The notes beneath the pieces were generated by a model, which worked only from the letters and a program-made list of their open reading frames with translations, did not search any database and had not been told where the DNA came from. This document shows positions 27,001 to 35,950 of a stretch of DNA of 64,000 bases, in pieces (within the stretch, counting starts at the first letter, position 1; each line of letters opens with the position of its first letter). The DNA comes from Leifsonia xyli. Its GTDB lineage: Bacteria; Actinomycetota; Actinomycetes; Actinomycetales; Microbacteriaceae. Where the stretch lies: positions 3,532,762-3,596,761 of the forward strand of contig CP014761.1 of assembly GCA_001647635.1 (NCBI GenBank), in the 5' to 3' direction. The position numbers were made by a program, and so were the translations under genes.

Positions 27001-27517
27001 GGGCCGCCTGTTCGCCCTCGCCCGACTCGGACTTCTCCAGGTCTTCGAGCAGCGACCTCAGCTCGGCGCGGATGAAGTCCTTCGTCGCCATGTCGCGCAC
27101 GGCCAGCCGCAGCGCGACGACCTCGCGGGCCAGGTACTCGGTGTCGGCGAGGTTGCGCTCGGCGCGCTGCCGATCCTGCTCGATCTGGACGCGGTCGCGG
27201 TCGTCCTGCCGGTTCTGCGCGAGCAGGATGAGCGGGGCCGCGTACGACGCCTGAAGGGACAGCACCAGCGTCAGTGCAATGAACCCGAGTGCGGAGGAGT
27301 CGAAACGCCACGCGTTGGGTGCGAGCGTGTTCCAGCCCATCCAGGCGACGACGAAGATCGTGAGACCGAGCACGAACCACGGCGTGCCCATGGCGCGCGC
27401 GATCCACTCGGTGAACCGCCCGAAGCGGTCTCTGGACTCCACCGGCGTGCGCCGGAGCACCGGTGTCCGGAGGCCCTTGGGGGCGTCCAGCGCCGTATCC
27501 TGCCTACCTCGTGCCAC
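26993..27517 (-). CDS. DUF1003 membrane protein
   Basis: A 174-residue protein with two membrane helices (WFVLGLTIFVVAWMGWNTL and FIALTLVLSLQASYAAPLILLAQNRQ) followed by a charged coiled-coil tail (DDRDRVQIEQDRQRAERN onward). DRFGRFTEWIARAMGTPWF at the front and the QASYAAPLILLAQNRQ loop are the DUF1003 hallmarks; function unknown. GTG 27517 has AGGAGGGG six bases upstream. It overlaps both neighbours (CBS gene and mrp), so the three are probably translationally coupled. Confidence 0.9.
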   Translation of the reverse strand: MARGRQDTALDAPKGLRTPVLRRTPVESRDRFGRFTEWIARAMGTPWFVLGLTIFVVAWMGWNTLAPNAWRFDSSALGFIALTLVLSLQASYAAPLILLAQNRQDDRDRVQIEQDRQRAERNLADTEYLAREVVALRLAVRDMATKDFIRAELRSLLEDLEKSESGEGEQAARA

Positions 27518-28825
27518 TTCCGCCCCTCCTTCCGTTCACAACGCGGATGCTGCCGGTCTGGTCGGACGGCTCCGTGCGTTTCACGGGGTCGTCCTCGTCT
27601 TGACTTCGCCAGTCGTCGGGGAGCAGGTAGTCGAGGATGTCGTCGATGGTCACCACCCCGACGAGCCGGTGCTTGTCGTCCACGACTGGGACGGAGACGA
27701 GGTTGTACGAGGCCAGGATGCGCGACACCTCGGCCGCCGAGGTGTCGGCGGTCACGGGCTCCAGGCCCGGGTCGAGCAGGGTGCCGAGGCGGACGTGCGG
27801 GGGATAGCGCAGCATCCGCTGGAAGTGCACGACGCCGAGGAAGCGGCCGGTCGGCGCCTCGTACGGCGGCAGGGTCACGCAGACGGCGGCGCCGAGCGCC
27901 GGCGCGAGCTCGTGGCGGCGGATGAGGGCGAGGCCTTCCGCGACGGTGGCGTCGGCCGACACGATGATCGGCTCGGTCGTCATCAGACCGCCGGCGGTGT
28001 CCGGGTTGTAGCTGAGGAGCATGCGGACGTCCTCCGCCTCCTCCGGCTCCATCAGCTCCAGGAGGTGCTCGCCGCGCTCGTCGGAGAGCTGCGCGATGAG
28101 GTCGGCCGCGTCGTCCGGCTGCATCTGGTCGAGCACGTCGGCCGCGCGGTCGTCGTCGAGCTGGGCGAGGATCTGCACCTGCTCGCTCTCGGGCATCTCC
28201 TCCAGCACGTCGGCGAGCCGGTCGTCCGGCAGCTCCTCGGCGACCTCCAGCATGCGCTGCTGCGGAGGTCGAGGAGCGTGTTCGCCAGGTCGGCGGGTTT
28301 GAGCTCGGAGTAGGTCGCGATCAGCTGCTCGGCAGATTGCGCCTCGCCGCGGTTCTGCTTCTCGCGCACCTCGTTCCAGCTGACGAAGGTGGTCGGGCCC
28401 TTCCCGAACGGGGACGGACCGGTCTTCGGCTTCCGCACGAAGAGCTGGCTGATCGCCCAGTCGCCGGTGTCGCTGTCCTCGATCGCGACGTCCTCGATCG
28501 TCGCCTCGCCGCTGCCGTCGGCGAACACCACGCGCCGGCCGAGCATCTCGGCGATGACGCGCACCTCTCCGCCGCGCTGCTCGAAGCGGCGCAGGTTGAT
28601 GAGGCCGTTGGTGATGATCTGCCCGCTCGAGATGCTGGTGACGCGCCCGATCGAGAGGAAGACGCGGCGCTTTCCCGGGATCTCGACGATGAGGCCGACC
28701 ACCCGCGGCGGGTCGTTCTTGCGGTACACCACGAGGACGTCGCGGACCTTGCCGACCCGGTCACCGACAGGGTCGAACACGGTCGTCCCGGCGAGGCGGG
28801 CGACGAACACTCTCGTGGCACTCAC
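27504..28825 (-). CDS. MgtE N-terminal/CBS-domain protein with PRC-like N-terminus (frameshifted as written)
   Basis: Restoring one base gives a 440-residue protein. An N-terminal PRC-barrel-like region (FDPVGDRVGKVRDVLVV..RVVGLIVEI) is followed by an MgtE intracellular N domain of helical repeats (LPDDRLADVLEEMPESEQVQILAQLDDDRAADVLDQM) and two CBS domains (TTEPIIVSADATVAEGL..; SVPVVDDKHRLVGVVTIDDIL). No membrane channel follows, unlike full MgtE. The break lies at about 28262-28270, where GACCTCCGCAGCAG lacks one base. It resembles M. tuberculosis Rv1232c, also near mrp. A magnesium- or nucleotide-sensing role is plausible but unproven. Confidence 0.85.
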
Positions 28826-28831
28826 CCTATA

Positions 28832-28837
28832 AACCTA
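28832..28837 (-). promoter_or_regulatory. Leaderless -10 box of the CBS-protein operon
   Basis: TAGGTT on the minus strand ends six bases before GTG 28825, the same hexamer and spacing as at dapE. Confidence 0.45.
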
Positions 28838-28903
28838 AGCCCTCGCGGGTGAACGACAGCTGTTTCCTGTGCCGGGCACGGGCGGGGATGGAACAATGGC
28901 CCC

Positions 28904-29527
28904 ATGAGCACACCCGGTCCGATGAACGCGCGCAACCGCATCCTCTTCCCGACCCTGCCGCGGGGCGAGGTGGTCTCCACCTTCGAGAGCTACCCGCAGG
29001 CACAGGAGGCGGTGGATGTGCTGGCCCGCGCGGACTTCCCGGTCGACAAGGTCTCGATCGTCGGCAGCGACCTGAAGAGCGTCGAGCGGGTCACCGGCAA
29101 GCTGACTTGGGGACGCGCTGCACTCGCGGGCGCTGCGTCCGGAGCCTGGCTCGGCCTGTTCTTCGGCCTGCTGCTCATCATCTTCTCGCCGACGGTCAGC
29201 CTGGCCTTCGTGCTCGCCGCGCTGCTGATCGGCGCCGGGTTCGGGATGCTGTGGGGCCTGGTCACGTACGGCGTGAACCGGCGTCGTCGCGACTTCACGT
29301 CGATCCAGCAGGTCATCGCCACCAGCTACTCGGTCGTCGTGGACAGCGAGCTCGGCAACCGCGCCCGCAACCTGCTCCAGGGCGGGGGAGCGGAGCAGCC
29401 GGCCGCCCCCACCGCCACCGCACCCGGATGGACGCCGCCGCCGCAGCCGCAGCACCCGTCCGACCCGCCGCCCGCACCGCCTGTTCCGTCCGCGGCGGAC
29501 GACCGTCCCCCCGCGCCGCCGGCTTGA
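28904..29527 (+). CDS. General stress protein 17M-like membrane protein
   Basis: A 207-residue protein. It opens with a general-stress-protein-17M domain (VVSTFESYPQAQEAVDVLARADFPVDKVSIVGSDLKSVERVTG), then two glycine-rich hydrophobic segments (LAGAASGAWLGLFFGLLLIIF and FVLAALLIGAGFGMLWGLV), a short cytoplasmic domain and a Pro/Ala-rich disordered tail. It is probably an inner-membrane protein with a glycine zipper. The biochemical role is unknown. It is divergent from the CBS-domain operon. Confidence 0.82.
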   Translation: MSTPGPMNARNRILFPTLPRGEVVSTFESYPQAQEAVDVLARADFPVDKVSIVGSDLKSVERVTGKLTWGRAALAGAASGAWLGLFFGLLLIIFSPTVSLAFVLAALLIGAGFGMLWGLVTYGVNRRRRDFTSIQQVIATSYSVVVDSELGNRARNLLQGGGAEQPAAPTATAPGWTPPPQPQHPSDPPPAPPVPSAADDRPPAPPA

Positions 29528-29534
29528 GCCGCCG

Positions 29535-29588
29535 AAGTGCAGGTAGTTGCGGTCGACACGCCGTAGGGCACCGCAACTAGCTGCACTT
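29535..29588. repeat. REP-like palindromic element, copy 2
   Basis: The 18-bp arms (29535-29552 and 29571-29588) pair at 17 positions around an 18-base loop. The left part is identical over 26 bases to copy 1 at 25765-25790. It again lies between convergent genes. Confidence 0.75.
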
Positions 29589-29603
29589 CACGGATGAAAA
29601 AGG

Positions 29604-31127
29604 TCAGCGGGAGAGGCGGCGCACCCAGGCCTCGACGTCGTCCGCCGTGCGCGGGATGCCGATCGACAGGTTCTCCGCGCCGTCGGCCGTGACCAGGATG
29701 TTGTCCTCGATCCGCACGCCGATCCCACGGAACCGCTCGGGCACCGTCAGATCGTCCGGCTGGAAGTACAGTCCCGGCTCGATGGTGAACACCATGCCGG
29801 GCTCCAGCACGCCGTCGAGATAGAGGTCGCGCCGCGCCTGCGCACAGTCGTGCACGTCGAGGCCGAGGTGGTGGCTCGTCCCGTGCACCATGTAGCGGCG
29901 GTGCTGCTGGTTCTCTTGCTGCAGCGCCTCCTCCGCGCTGACCGGGAGCAGCCCCCACTCGGCGGTGCGGCGGGCGATCACGCCCATCGCGGTGGCGTGG
30001 ATCTCGCGGAAGCGGATCCCCGGCTTCACGATCGCGAACGCCGCGTCAGCCGCCTCGAGCACCGCCTCGTAGATCATCCGCTGCGTCTCGGTGAACGTCC
30101 CGTCGATCGGGAACGTGCGGGTGATGTCGGCGGTGTAGTAGCTGTCGAGCTCGACGCCCGCATCCATCAGGATGAGGTCGCCCGGCACGACCGGACCGTC
30201 GTTGCGCGTCCAGTGCAGGATGCAGGCGTGCGGTCCGCTCGCCGCGATCGTGTCGTAGCCGACCGTGTTGCCGTCGGCGCGGGCGCGTCCGTTGAACACG
30301 CCCTCGACCAGCCGCTCGCCGCGCGGGTGGGCGGTGATGCGCGGCAGGTCGGCGATCACGTCCTCGAAGCCGCGCGCGGTCGCCTCCACCGCCGCGCGCA
30401 GCTCGGCGATCTCGAAGTCGTCCTTGACCAGGCGCAGCTCGGAGAGGTCGCGGGCGAGCCGGTCGTCGTCCGCGTGGTCCTCGGCGTCCGCCGCGCCGGC
30501 GTCGTCGGCGTCGCCGAGCAGCAGACGGGCGGCATCCACTTCGTCGGTGAGCGCCGGGTCGGCCTCGCGGAGCACGATCGTGTCCGCATCCACCGCGTCG
30601 AGCACCGCCTGCACCTCGGCGATGCCGCGCGTGGGCAGCCCGAGGTCGCTCGCGACCTGCGCGAGGGACGGGCGCGGCCCGATCCAGAACTCGCCGATCT
30701 CCGGGTTGGCGTAGAACTCGTCGGAGTCGCGACCGGCGCGCTCCCGGAAGTAGAGGGTCGCGTCGTGGCCGGATGCTGTCGGCTCCAGCACGAGCACGCT
30801 GCCCGGCTCGGAGTCGGAGCCCCAGCCGGTCAGGTGTGCGAACGCCGAGTGAGCGCGGAACGCGTAGTCGGTGTCGTTGCTGCGCTGCTTCAGCCGCCCG
30901 GCCGGGATGATCAGCCGCTTGCCGGGGAAGAGTTCGGACACCCGTGCGCGTCGGGCGGCCGCGTACGCGGCCTGCGGCCGAGCACCGGGAAGCGCCTCCG
31001 GCCTGTCGGCCCACCCGCTGCCGATGTACTCCCGGAACGCGTCCGACCCCGGCGTGGTCGAGCGGTTCTGCGTGGCGCGCGGCGCCTGGTCGGTCGTGCT
31101 CTGCGTGGACTGCGACATGCCGACCAT
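29604..31127 (-). CDS. Xaa-Pro aminopeptidase (M24B)
   Basis: A 507-residue aminopeptidase P-like enzyme that removes N-terminal residues preceding proline. The N-terminal creatinase-like domain (LIIPAGRLKQRSNDTDYAFRAHSAFAHLTGW) is followed by the pita-bread catalytic domain with all five metal ligands: DAGVELDSYYTADITR (two Asp), MVHGTSHHLGLDVHD (His), TIEPGLYF (Glu) and GVRIEDNILV (Glu). A 25-residue Asp/Ala-rich insert (GDADDAGAADAEDHADDD) follows the N-domain. Start ATG 31127 has AGGAG eight bases upstream; ATG 31118 is an alternative. Confidence 0.92.
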   Translation of the reverse strand: MVGMSQSTQSTTDQAPRATQNRSTTPGSDAFREYIGSGWADRPEALPGARPQAAYAAARRARVSELFPGKRLIIPAGRLKQRSNDTDYAFRAHSAFAHLTGWGSDSEPGSVLVLEPTASGHDATLYFRERAGRDSDEFYANPEIGEFWIGPRPSLAQVASDLGLPTRGIAEVQAVLDAVDADTIVLREADPALTDEVDAARLLLGDADDAGAADAEDHADDDRLARDLSELRLVKDDFEIAELRAAVEATARGFEDVIADLPRITAHPRGERLVEGVFNGRARADGNTVGYDTIAASGPHACILHWTRNDGPVVPGDLILMDAGVELDSYYTADITRTFPIDGTFTETQRMIYEAVLEAADAAFAIVKPGIRFREIHATAMGVIARRTAEWGLLPVSAEEALQQENQQHRRYMVHGTSHHLGLDVHDCAQARRDLYLDGVLEPGMVFTIEPGLYFQPDDLTVPERFRGIGVRIEDNILVTADGAENLSIGIPRTADDVEAWVRRLSR

Positions 31128-31138
31128 TCTTCCACTCC

Positions 31139-31144
31139 TAGGAT
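31139..31144 (+). promoter_or_regulatory. Leaderless -10 box of the PHP gene
   Basis: TAGGAT ends seven bases before ATG 31152, within the 24-bp gap to the divergent pepP-like gene. Confidence 0.4.
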
Positions 31145-31151
31145 GTTGACC

Positions 31152-32024
31152 ATGGCTGAAGCGCGACGGTTCCGTGGTCCCGTCGACCTGCACACGCACT
31201 CCAGCGTCTCCGACGGCACCGAGACGCCGGCGGAGCTGGTGCGGTCGGCCGCCGCCGCGGGACTCGGCACCGTCGCCCTGACCGACCACGACTCGACCAC
31301 CGGATGGGCGGAGGCGGCCGACGAGGGCGCGCGCTCGGGCATCACGGTCATCCCGGGTATGGAGCTCTCCACCCGCATCGAGTTCGCCAGCGTCCACATG
31401 CTCGGCTACCTGTTCGACCCGGCGAACGAGGCGCTCGTCGCCGAGACGAAGCGCATCCGCGACGGCCGCATGCGGCGCGCAGAGGACATGGTGCGCCGGA
31501 TCTCCGCCGACTACGACATCACGTGGGACGACGTGCTCGCGCAGGCGACCGAGGGCGCGACCGTCGGCCGCCCGCACATCGCCGACGCCCTCGTCGCCCG
31601 GGGGCTGGCGTCCGACCGCAGCGCCGCGTTCGCGGGCATCCTTCACTGGCGCAGCGGCTACTTCCAGCCGCACTACGCGCCGGAGCCGCTGACCGGCGTG
31701 CGGCTCATCCGCGGTGCGGGCGGCCTTCCCGTGCTCGCGCATCCCGCGACCGGCGGTCGCAGCCGCGTCATCCCCGAGGATCGGCTCCGGCGCCTGGTGG
31801 ATGCGGGACTCTTCGGCCTCGAGCTCGACCACCGCGAGAACACGCCCGACGGGGTGGCCCGGCTGCGGGAGCTGGCGGCGCGGTACGGGCTGCGGATCAC
31901 CGGCTCCAGCGACTACCACGGCGCAGGCAAACCCAACCGTCTGGGCGAGAACACGACAGACCCGGCCGTCGTGGACGCGATGATCGAAGAAGCGACAGGC
32001 GCGGCGCCTTTCTACGCTCCGTGA
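31152..32024 (+). CDS. PHP-domain metal-dependent phosphoesterase (YciV/RNase AM-like)
   Basis: A 290-residue PHP protein. Metal-binding motifs are VDLHTHSSVSDGTETP, ALTDHDSTTGW, PGMELST, HMLGYLFD, GRPHIADALV, VLAHPATGG and GSSDYHGAGKPNRLGE, the complete set for the trinuclear site. The order and length match the YciV/TrpH family, known in E. coli as a 5'-nucleotidase/RNase AM acting on short RNAs and pAp. It is distinct from the shorter PHP protein in the operon at 59695-60483. A leaderless-type -10 supports the start. Confidence 0.9.
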   Translation: MAEARRFRGPVDLHTHSSVSDGTETPAELVRSAAAAGLGTVALTDHDSTTGWAEAADEGARSGITVIPGMELSTRIEFASVHMLGYLFDPANEALVAETKRIRDGRMRRAEDMVRRISADYDITWDDVLAQATEGATVGRPHIADALVARGLASDRSAAFAGILHWRSGYFQPHYAPEPLTGVRLIRGAGGLPVLAHPATGGRSRVIPEDRLRRLVDAGLFGLELDHRENTPDGVARLRELAARYGLRITGSSDYHGAGKPNRLGENTTDPAVVDAMIEEATGAAPFYAP

Positions 32025-32076
32025 CCTCCACCCCGTAGCCTGGACCCCGGTCGGGGTTGAGAGACGAGGTGTGCGG

Positions 32077-33204
32077 GTGAGACGGTTCTGGCGAGGATCG
32101 GCGGTCGCGGCCGCACTGACGGCCGCCCTGGTGATCGCGGGCGGCGCCGCCCCGGCCAGCGCGGACACGTATCCCTCGTGGGACGACGTGCAGGCCGCCA
32201 AGGCCAACGCCGCCGCCGCCCAAGCCGAGGTGGACCGGATCAACGGGCTCCTGCAGAGCCTGCAGTCCGCGGCCAACGCCGCCGGCGACCTGGCCGTGAA
32301 GCGGCTCGGCGAGTACGGCGCGGCCGAGGACGCTCTGCAGAAGGCGACCGCCAAGGCCGACGACCTCGCCGCCAAGGCGCAGGATGCGACGGCGAAGGCC
32401 GACCAGCTCAGGGCGCAGAGCGGCAAACTGGCCGAGCAGCTGAGCCGCGCCGGCACCTCATCGGTGTCGCTGCGCCTCTTCCTCAGCCCGAATGCGTCGA
32501 AGTCCGACACCCTGCTCTACCAGCTCGGGGCCGTGTCCCAGCTCGCCGACCGCAGCAGCGCGCTGTTCGCCCAGGCCAACGCGCAGAAGAACGTGGCGTC
32601 GTCGCTGAGCACCCAGGCGGCGGGCGCCAAGACCATCCGCGACCAGCTGGCGACTGCGGCGAAGAAGGCGCTGGAGGCGGCGACCGCGGCGAAGCAGGCG
32701 GCGGATGCGCAGCTCGCCGACCAGAAGCAGCACGCGAACACGCTCTACGCGCAGCTCGCCGCCCTCAAGAACACGCAGGCGTCGGTCGAGCAGCAGTACG
32801 CGGCCGGACAGGCGGCGGCCGCCGCTGCCGCCGCTGCGGCGAACACCGGCGGCGGGGCCGACGGCTTCGCCCCGCCGCCCGGCATGGTGGTCGACCCGGC
32901 CGGCGCACAGGCGTACGCCGCGAGCCGTCTGGGGGCGTTCGGCTGGGGGAGCGATCAGATGCCGTGCCTGATCAAGCTGTGGAACCACGAGTCCGGTTGG
33001 CGCGCGGACGCCTACAACACGTCGAGCGGCGCCTACGGCATCCCGCAGTCGCTGCCGGCCAGCAAGATGGCGACCGCGGGCGCGGACTGGATGACGAACC
33101 AGAACACGCAGGTCAACTGGGGCCTGGACTACATCAACCGCGCTTACGGGTCACCGTGCGCCGCGTGGTCGTTCGAGATGAGCCACGACCCCAACTGGTA
33201 CTGA
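32077..33204 (+). CDS. Secreted coiled-coil protein with lytic-transglycosylase-like domain
   Basis: A 375-residue exported protein. The signal peptide (RRFWRGSAVAAALTAALVIAGG, cleavage after PASA near residue 29) is followed by about 210 residues of Ala/Lys/Gln-rich coiled coil, as in peptidoglycan hydrolases of the RipC/NlpC class. An Ala-Gly linker leads to a C-terminal lysozyme-like domain with CLIKLWNHESGWRADAYNTSSGAYGIPQSLPASKM, whose Glu in HESGW is the probable catalytic acid. The likely role is cell-wall cleavage or remodelling. GTG 32077 has GAGG seven bases upstream; GTG 32071 is too close to it. Confidence 0.85.
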   Translation: MRRFWRGSAVAAALTAALVIAGGAAPASADTYPSWDDVQAAKANAAAAQAEVDRINGLLQSLQSAANAAGDLAVKRLGEYGAAEDALQKATAKADDLAAKAQDATAKADQLRAQSGKLAEQLSRAGTSSVSLRLFLSPNASKSDTLLYQLGAVSQLADRSSALFAQANAQKNVASSLSTQAAGAKTIRDQLATAAKKALEAATAAKQAADAQLADQKQHANTLYAQLAALKNTQASVEQQYAAGQAAAAAAAAAANTGGGADGFAPPPGMVVDPAGAQAYAASRLGAFGWGSDQMPCLIKLWNHESGWRADAYNTSSGAYGIPQSLPASKMATAGADWMTNQNTQVNWGLDYINRAYGSPCAAWSFEMSHDPNWY

Positions 33205-33212
33205 CACGCAGA

Positions 33213-33267
33213 CGATCCCCGGATCCTTCCGGCTTCCTCAGCGGAAGCGGCCGAAGAATCCGGGGAC
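33213..33267. terminator. Bidirectional terminator
   Basis: A long imperfect inverted repeat (GATCCCCGGAT... pairing with ...ATCCGGGGA) lies between the transglycosylase-like gene and the convergent DEAD-box helicase. Confidence 0.75.
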
Positions 33268-33284
33268 CGTCGGATGCGCTTGGC

Positions 33285-34781
33285 TCAGCTCGCGGGTGTC
33301 GCGGGGGAGCCGCCGCGGGAGCGGCGACGACGGCGGCGCGGGGCGCTGTTGCCGTCGCGGTGCTGCTGTCCGCCTCCGTCGTGCGTGCCTGTTGCGGCCT
33401 TCGGCTCGCCGCCTTCAGCCGGGGCCGCCGAGGACTCGCCCTGCGCCGCGTTCCCCTGGGCCGATCCCGAACCCGAACCGCCGCGCGTGCGGCGACGGCT
33501 GCGGCCGGAACGCTCGCCGCCGTCGGGGCCGGTCGAGTCGGAACGGCCGCCGCGCGACGGCTGTGCGCCCTCAGCCTGCGGCGCCTTGACGGCGGGAGTC
33601 GCCTTCAGACGGCCTCGCACCCCGGCCGGGATGTCGAGGTCGCTGTAGAGGTGCGGCGACGACGAGTAGGTCTCCGTCGGCTCCGGCTGCCCGAACTCCA
33701 GCGCCCGGTTGATGAGGGCCCACTTGTGCAGATCCTCCCAGTCGACGAAGGTCACGGCGATGCCGGTCTTGCCCGCGCGACCCGTGCGGCCGGCGCGGTG
33801 CAGGTACGTCTTCTCGTCGTCAGGGATGGTGTGGTTGATCACATGTGTCACGTCGTCGACGTCGATGCCACGGGCGGCGACGTCGGTCGCGATCAGGATG
33901 TCCTTCTTGCCCGCCTTGAACGCGGCCATGGCGCGCTCGCGCTGCTCCTGGTTGAGGTCGCCGTGCACGGCGGCGGCGTTGAAGCCGCGGTCGTTCAGCT
34001 CCTCGACCAGCTTGGCGGCAGCGCGCTTGGTGCGCGTGAAGATGACGGTCTTGCCGCGGCCCTCGGCCTGCAGGATGCGTGAGATGACCTCGTCCTTGTC
34101 GAGCGAGTGAGCGCGGTAGATCAGGTGCTTGATGTTCGCCTGGATCTGGCCCTCGTCGGGGTCGGAGGCGCGGATGTGCACCGGGCGCGTCATGAAGCGG
34201 CGCGCGAGCGCGACGATCGGGCCAGGCATGGTCGCCGAGAAGAGCATGGTGTGGCGGGTGGCCGGTGTCTGCGCGAACAGCTTCTCGATGTCGGCGAGGA
34301 AGCCGAGGTCGAGCATCTTGTCGGCCTCGTCGAGCACCATCTCCTGCACGCCGGCGAGGCTGAGCATGCGCTGGCCGGCGAGGTCGAGCAGACGGCCGGG
34401 CGTGCCGACGACGATCTGGGCGCCCGCCTTGAGCTGGGCGACCTGACCCTCGTACGCCTTACCGCCGTAGATCGCGGCGATGGTGGTCGGGCGCCCGGCG
34501 GCGGCCAGCTCGAGGTCTTCGTAGACCTGGATGGCCAGCTCGCGGGTCGGCACGACGACGAGGGCCTTCACGCCGGGCTCCGGGTCGAGCCCGAGGCGCT
34601 GGATGAGGGGAAGGCCGAAGCCGAGGGTCTTACCCGTTCCCGTCTTGGCCTGGCCGATGATGTCCTGGCCGGTGAGGGCGAGCGGGATGGTCTGCGACTG
34701 GATGGGGAACGGCTCCACGATGCCCTTGGCCGCGAGCGCGTCCACCATGTCCTGGTCGATGTTCAGTTCTGAGAAAGTCAC
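33285..34781 (-). CDS. DEAD-box RNA helicase, RhlE-like
   Basis: A 498-residue ATP-dependent RNA helicase. All motifs are present: Q-motif (FPIQSQTIPLAL), I (AKTGTGKT, about 44), Ia (VPTRELAIQV), Ib (GTPGRLLD), II (VLDEADKMLDLGF), III (FSATM), V (TDVAARGIDVDDVTHVINH) and VI (HRAGRTGRAGKTG). The last 110 residues are a low-complexity Arg/Gly/Ser tail ending in RRRRRRSRGG, likely an RNA-binding or ribosome-association region. By gene order it corresponds to mycobacterial rhlE (Rv3211). It is implicated in cold adaptation or RNA turnover in relatives. Confidence 0.93.
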   Translation of the reverse strand: MTFSELNIDQDMVDALAAKGIVEPFPIQSQTIPLALTGQDIIGQAKTGTGKTLGFGLPLIQRLGLDPEPGVKALVVVPTRELAIQVYEDLELAAAGRPTTIAAIYGGKAYEGQVAQLKAGAQIVVGTPGRLLDLAGQRMLSLAGVQEMVLDEADKMLDLGFLADIEKLFAQTPATRHTMLFSATMPGPIVALARRFMTRPVHIRASDPDEGQIQANIKHLIYRAHSLDKDEVISRILQAEGRGKTVIFTRTKRAAAKLVEELNDRGFNAAAVHGDLNQEQRERAMAAFKAGKKDILIATDVAARGIDVDDVTHVINHTIPDDEKTYLHRAGRTGRAGKTGIAVTFVDWEDLHKWALINRALEFGQPEPTETYSSSPHLYSDLDIPAGVRGRLKATPAVKAPQAEGAQPSRGGRSDSTGPDGGERSGRSRRRTRGGSGSGSAQGNAAQGESSAAPAEGGEPKAATGTHDGGGQQHRDGNSAPRRRRRRSRGGSPATPAS

Positions 34782-34814
34782 TGTGAGGTTTGCCTGTCGA
34801 TTCGATCGGAAGGT

Positions 34815-34843
34815 CTACGCCTTGTTCTCTGTCGCAGGCGTAG
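34815..34843 (-). other. Hairpin in the 5' leader of the DEAD-box gene
   Basis: Perfect 8-bp inverted repeat CTACGCCT/AGGCGTAG (34815-34822, 34836-34843) with a 13-base loop, 34 to 62 bases before the helicase start GTG. It may be a regulatory leader structure; no terminator-like T tract follows. Confidence 0.35.
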
Positions 34844-34893
34844 GGCCGTCGATCCTGCGCCGACGGCGTTCCAAGCCTACTGGACCCGCCCGA

Positions 34894-34899
34894 TACACT
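34894..34899 (+). promoter_or_regulatory. Leaderless -10 box of the ferritin-like gene
   Basis: TACACT ends seven bases before ATG 34907. Confidence 0.45.
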
Positions 34900-34906
34900 G
34901 CTGAGC

Positions 34907-35620
34907 ATGTCCACGTGGTTCACCCGGCGCCGGCCCAACGTCGAGCTCCCGCGCCTGACGCCGCGTCGGCCTGTCACCACCGTCCGCGTCGACCTGCACG
35001 AGGTCATGCCCGACCTCGTGCCCTACCTCGGTCAGGCCGCGTACCTGCAGTTGGAGCAGTTCGAGACGCTCTCGCGCGTCGCCGCTGAGACCGAAGACCT
35101 GCACGCGAAGCAGCTCGTGTCGGCCGCGGCCGGGCATGCGCTCTCCAAGCACCAGGGCATCGTCGCCGAGCTGCGCCGCCGCGGCGACGACCCGGCGGCC
35201 GCGATGGAGCCGTTCGCGGTCGAGATCGAGGGCTTCAGCGCCCTCATCGTCGGCGCCGACTGGCGCGAGACGCTGCTGTCCGCGCTGGTGACCGGCGGCC
35301 TGCTCGACGACTTCTTCATCCGCCTCGCTGCCGGCCTCCCGGGCGACGTCGGTCCGCGCCTGGCGCACCTGCTCGGCTCGGAGTCGGGTCAGGAGGGCGT
35401 GCTGGAGGTTCTGCGAACCGAGATCGGCAAAGACCCCCGGCTGGCGTCACGCCTCGCGATGTGGGGCCGCCGCCTGGTGGGCGACACGCTGCTGGTGGCG
35501 CGTTCGGCGCTGCACCTCTCGGGCAACCGCGCCACCGACGAGGAGCGGATCGAGCCGATCTTCACCGAGCTGATCGCGGCCCACACCCGGCGGATGGATG
35601 CGCTGGGGCTGACGGCGTAG
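34907..35620 (+). CDS. Ferritin-like fold-containing protein
   Basis: A 237-residue, mostly helical protein of the actinobacterial ferritin-like/MiaE-related family. Candidate metal ligands appear in YLQLEQFETLSRVAAET, AAAGHALSKHQGIVAELRRRG (H-x-x-x-K-H), VTGGLLDDFFIRLAAGL and RIEPIFTELIAAHTRRMDALGL. Relatives include tRNA hydroxylases, but the substrate of this clade is unknown. It is divergent from the DEAD-box helicase and adjacent to DUF3107, as in the mycobacterial Rv3208A-Rv3211 region. Confidence 0.75.
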   Translation: MSTWFTRRRPNVELPRLTPRRPVTTVRVDLHEVMPDLVPYLGQAAYLQLEQFETLSRVAAETEDLHAKQLVSAAAGHALSKHQGIVAELRRRGDDPAAAMEPFAVEIEGFSALIVGADWRETLLSALVTGGLLDDFFIRLAAGLPGDVGPRLAHLLGSESGQEGVLEVLRTEIGKDPRLASRLAMWGRRLVGDTLLVARSALHLSGNRATDEERIEPIFTELIAAHTRRMDALGLTA

Positions 35621-35635
35621 CGGCTCCCGGCGGCC

Positions 35636-35938
35636 TCAGCGCGCGACCGCGCCCCGGGTGAGCGTGTGCAGCATCCGGTCGTCGCCGGCCGTACGCGCTC
35701 GCCCGACCGCGAGGTCGACGACCGCGACGACGAGCGCCGTGCCGAGCAGGGTGATCCACCAGATCCAGCCGCCGTCCCATTTGAGGCCGGCCCAGGTCAG
35801 GCCGACCCAGAGGACGGAGGCGGTGATGACGCCGACCGCCGGGATCAGCACGGACCCGTGCGCGTGGCGGTACGGCAGAAGGTAGCGCCCGGCGAGCCCG
35901 ATGATGGCTCCGCCGAGGACGACGAAGAGCAGTTCCAC
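35636..35938 (-). CDS. Small three-helix membrane protein
   Basis: A 100-residue hydrophobic protein with about three transmembrane segments (LFVVLGGAIIGLAGRYLL; VLIPAVGVITASVLWVGLTW; WIWWITLLGTALVVAVVDLAVG). I do not recognise a named family. GTG 35938 has TAGCCT six bases upstream. It lies nine bases downstream of the DUF3107 gene on the same strand, so transcription may also continue from there. Confidence 0.75.
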   Translation of the reverse strand: MELLFVVLGGAIIGLAGRYLLPYRHAHGSVLIPAVGVITASVLWVGLTWAGLKWDGGWIWWITLLGTALVVAVVDLAVGRARTAGDDRMLHTLTRGAVAR

Positions 35939-35944
35939 GAGTGG

Positions 35945-35950
35945 AGGCTA
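35945..35950 (-). promoter_or_regulatory. Leaderless -10 box of the small membrane gene
   Basis: TAGCCT on the minus strand ends six bases before GTG 35938 and overlaps the DUF3107 stop codon. Confidence 0.4.

Noticed and set aside
29604..32510. A 968-residue version of the Xaa-Pro aminopeptidase
   Set aside because: The extra N-terminus is antisense to the PHP and transglycosylase-like genes; the normal start with AGGAG is at 31127.
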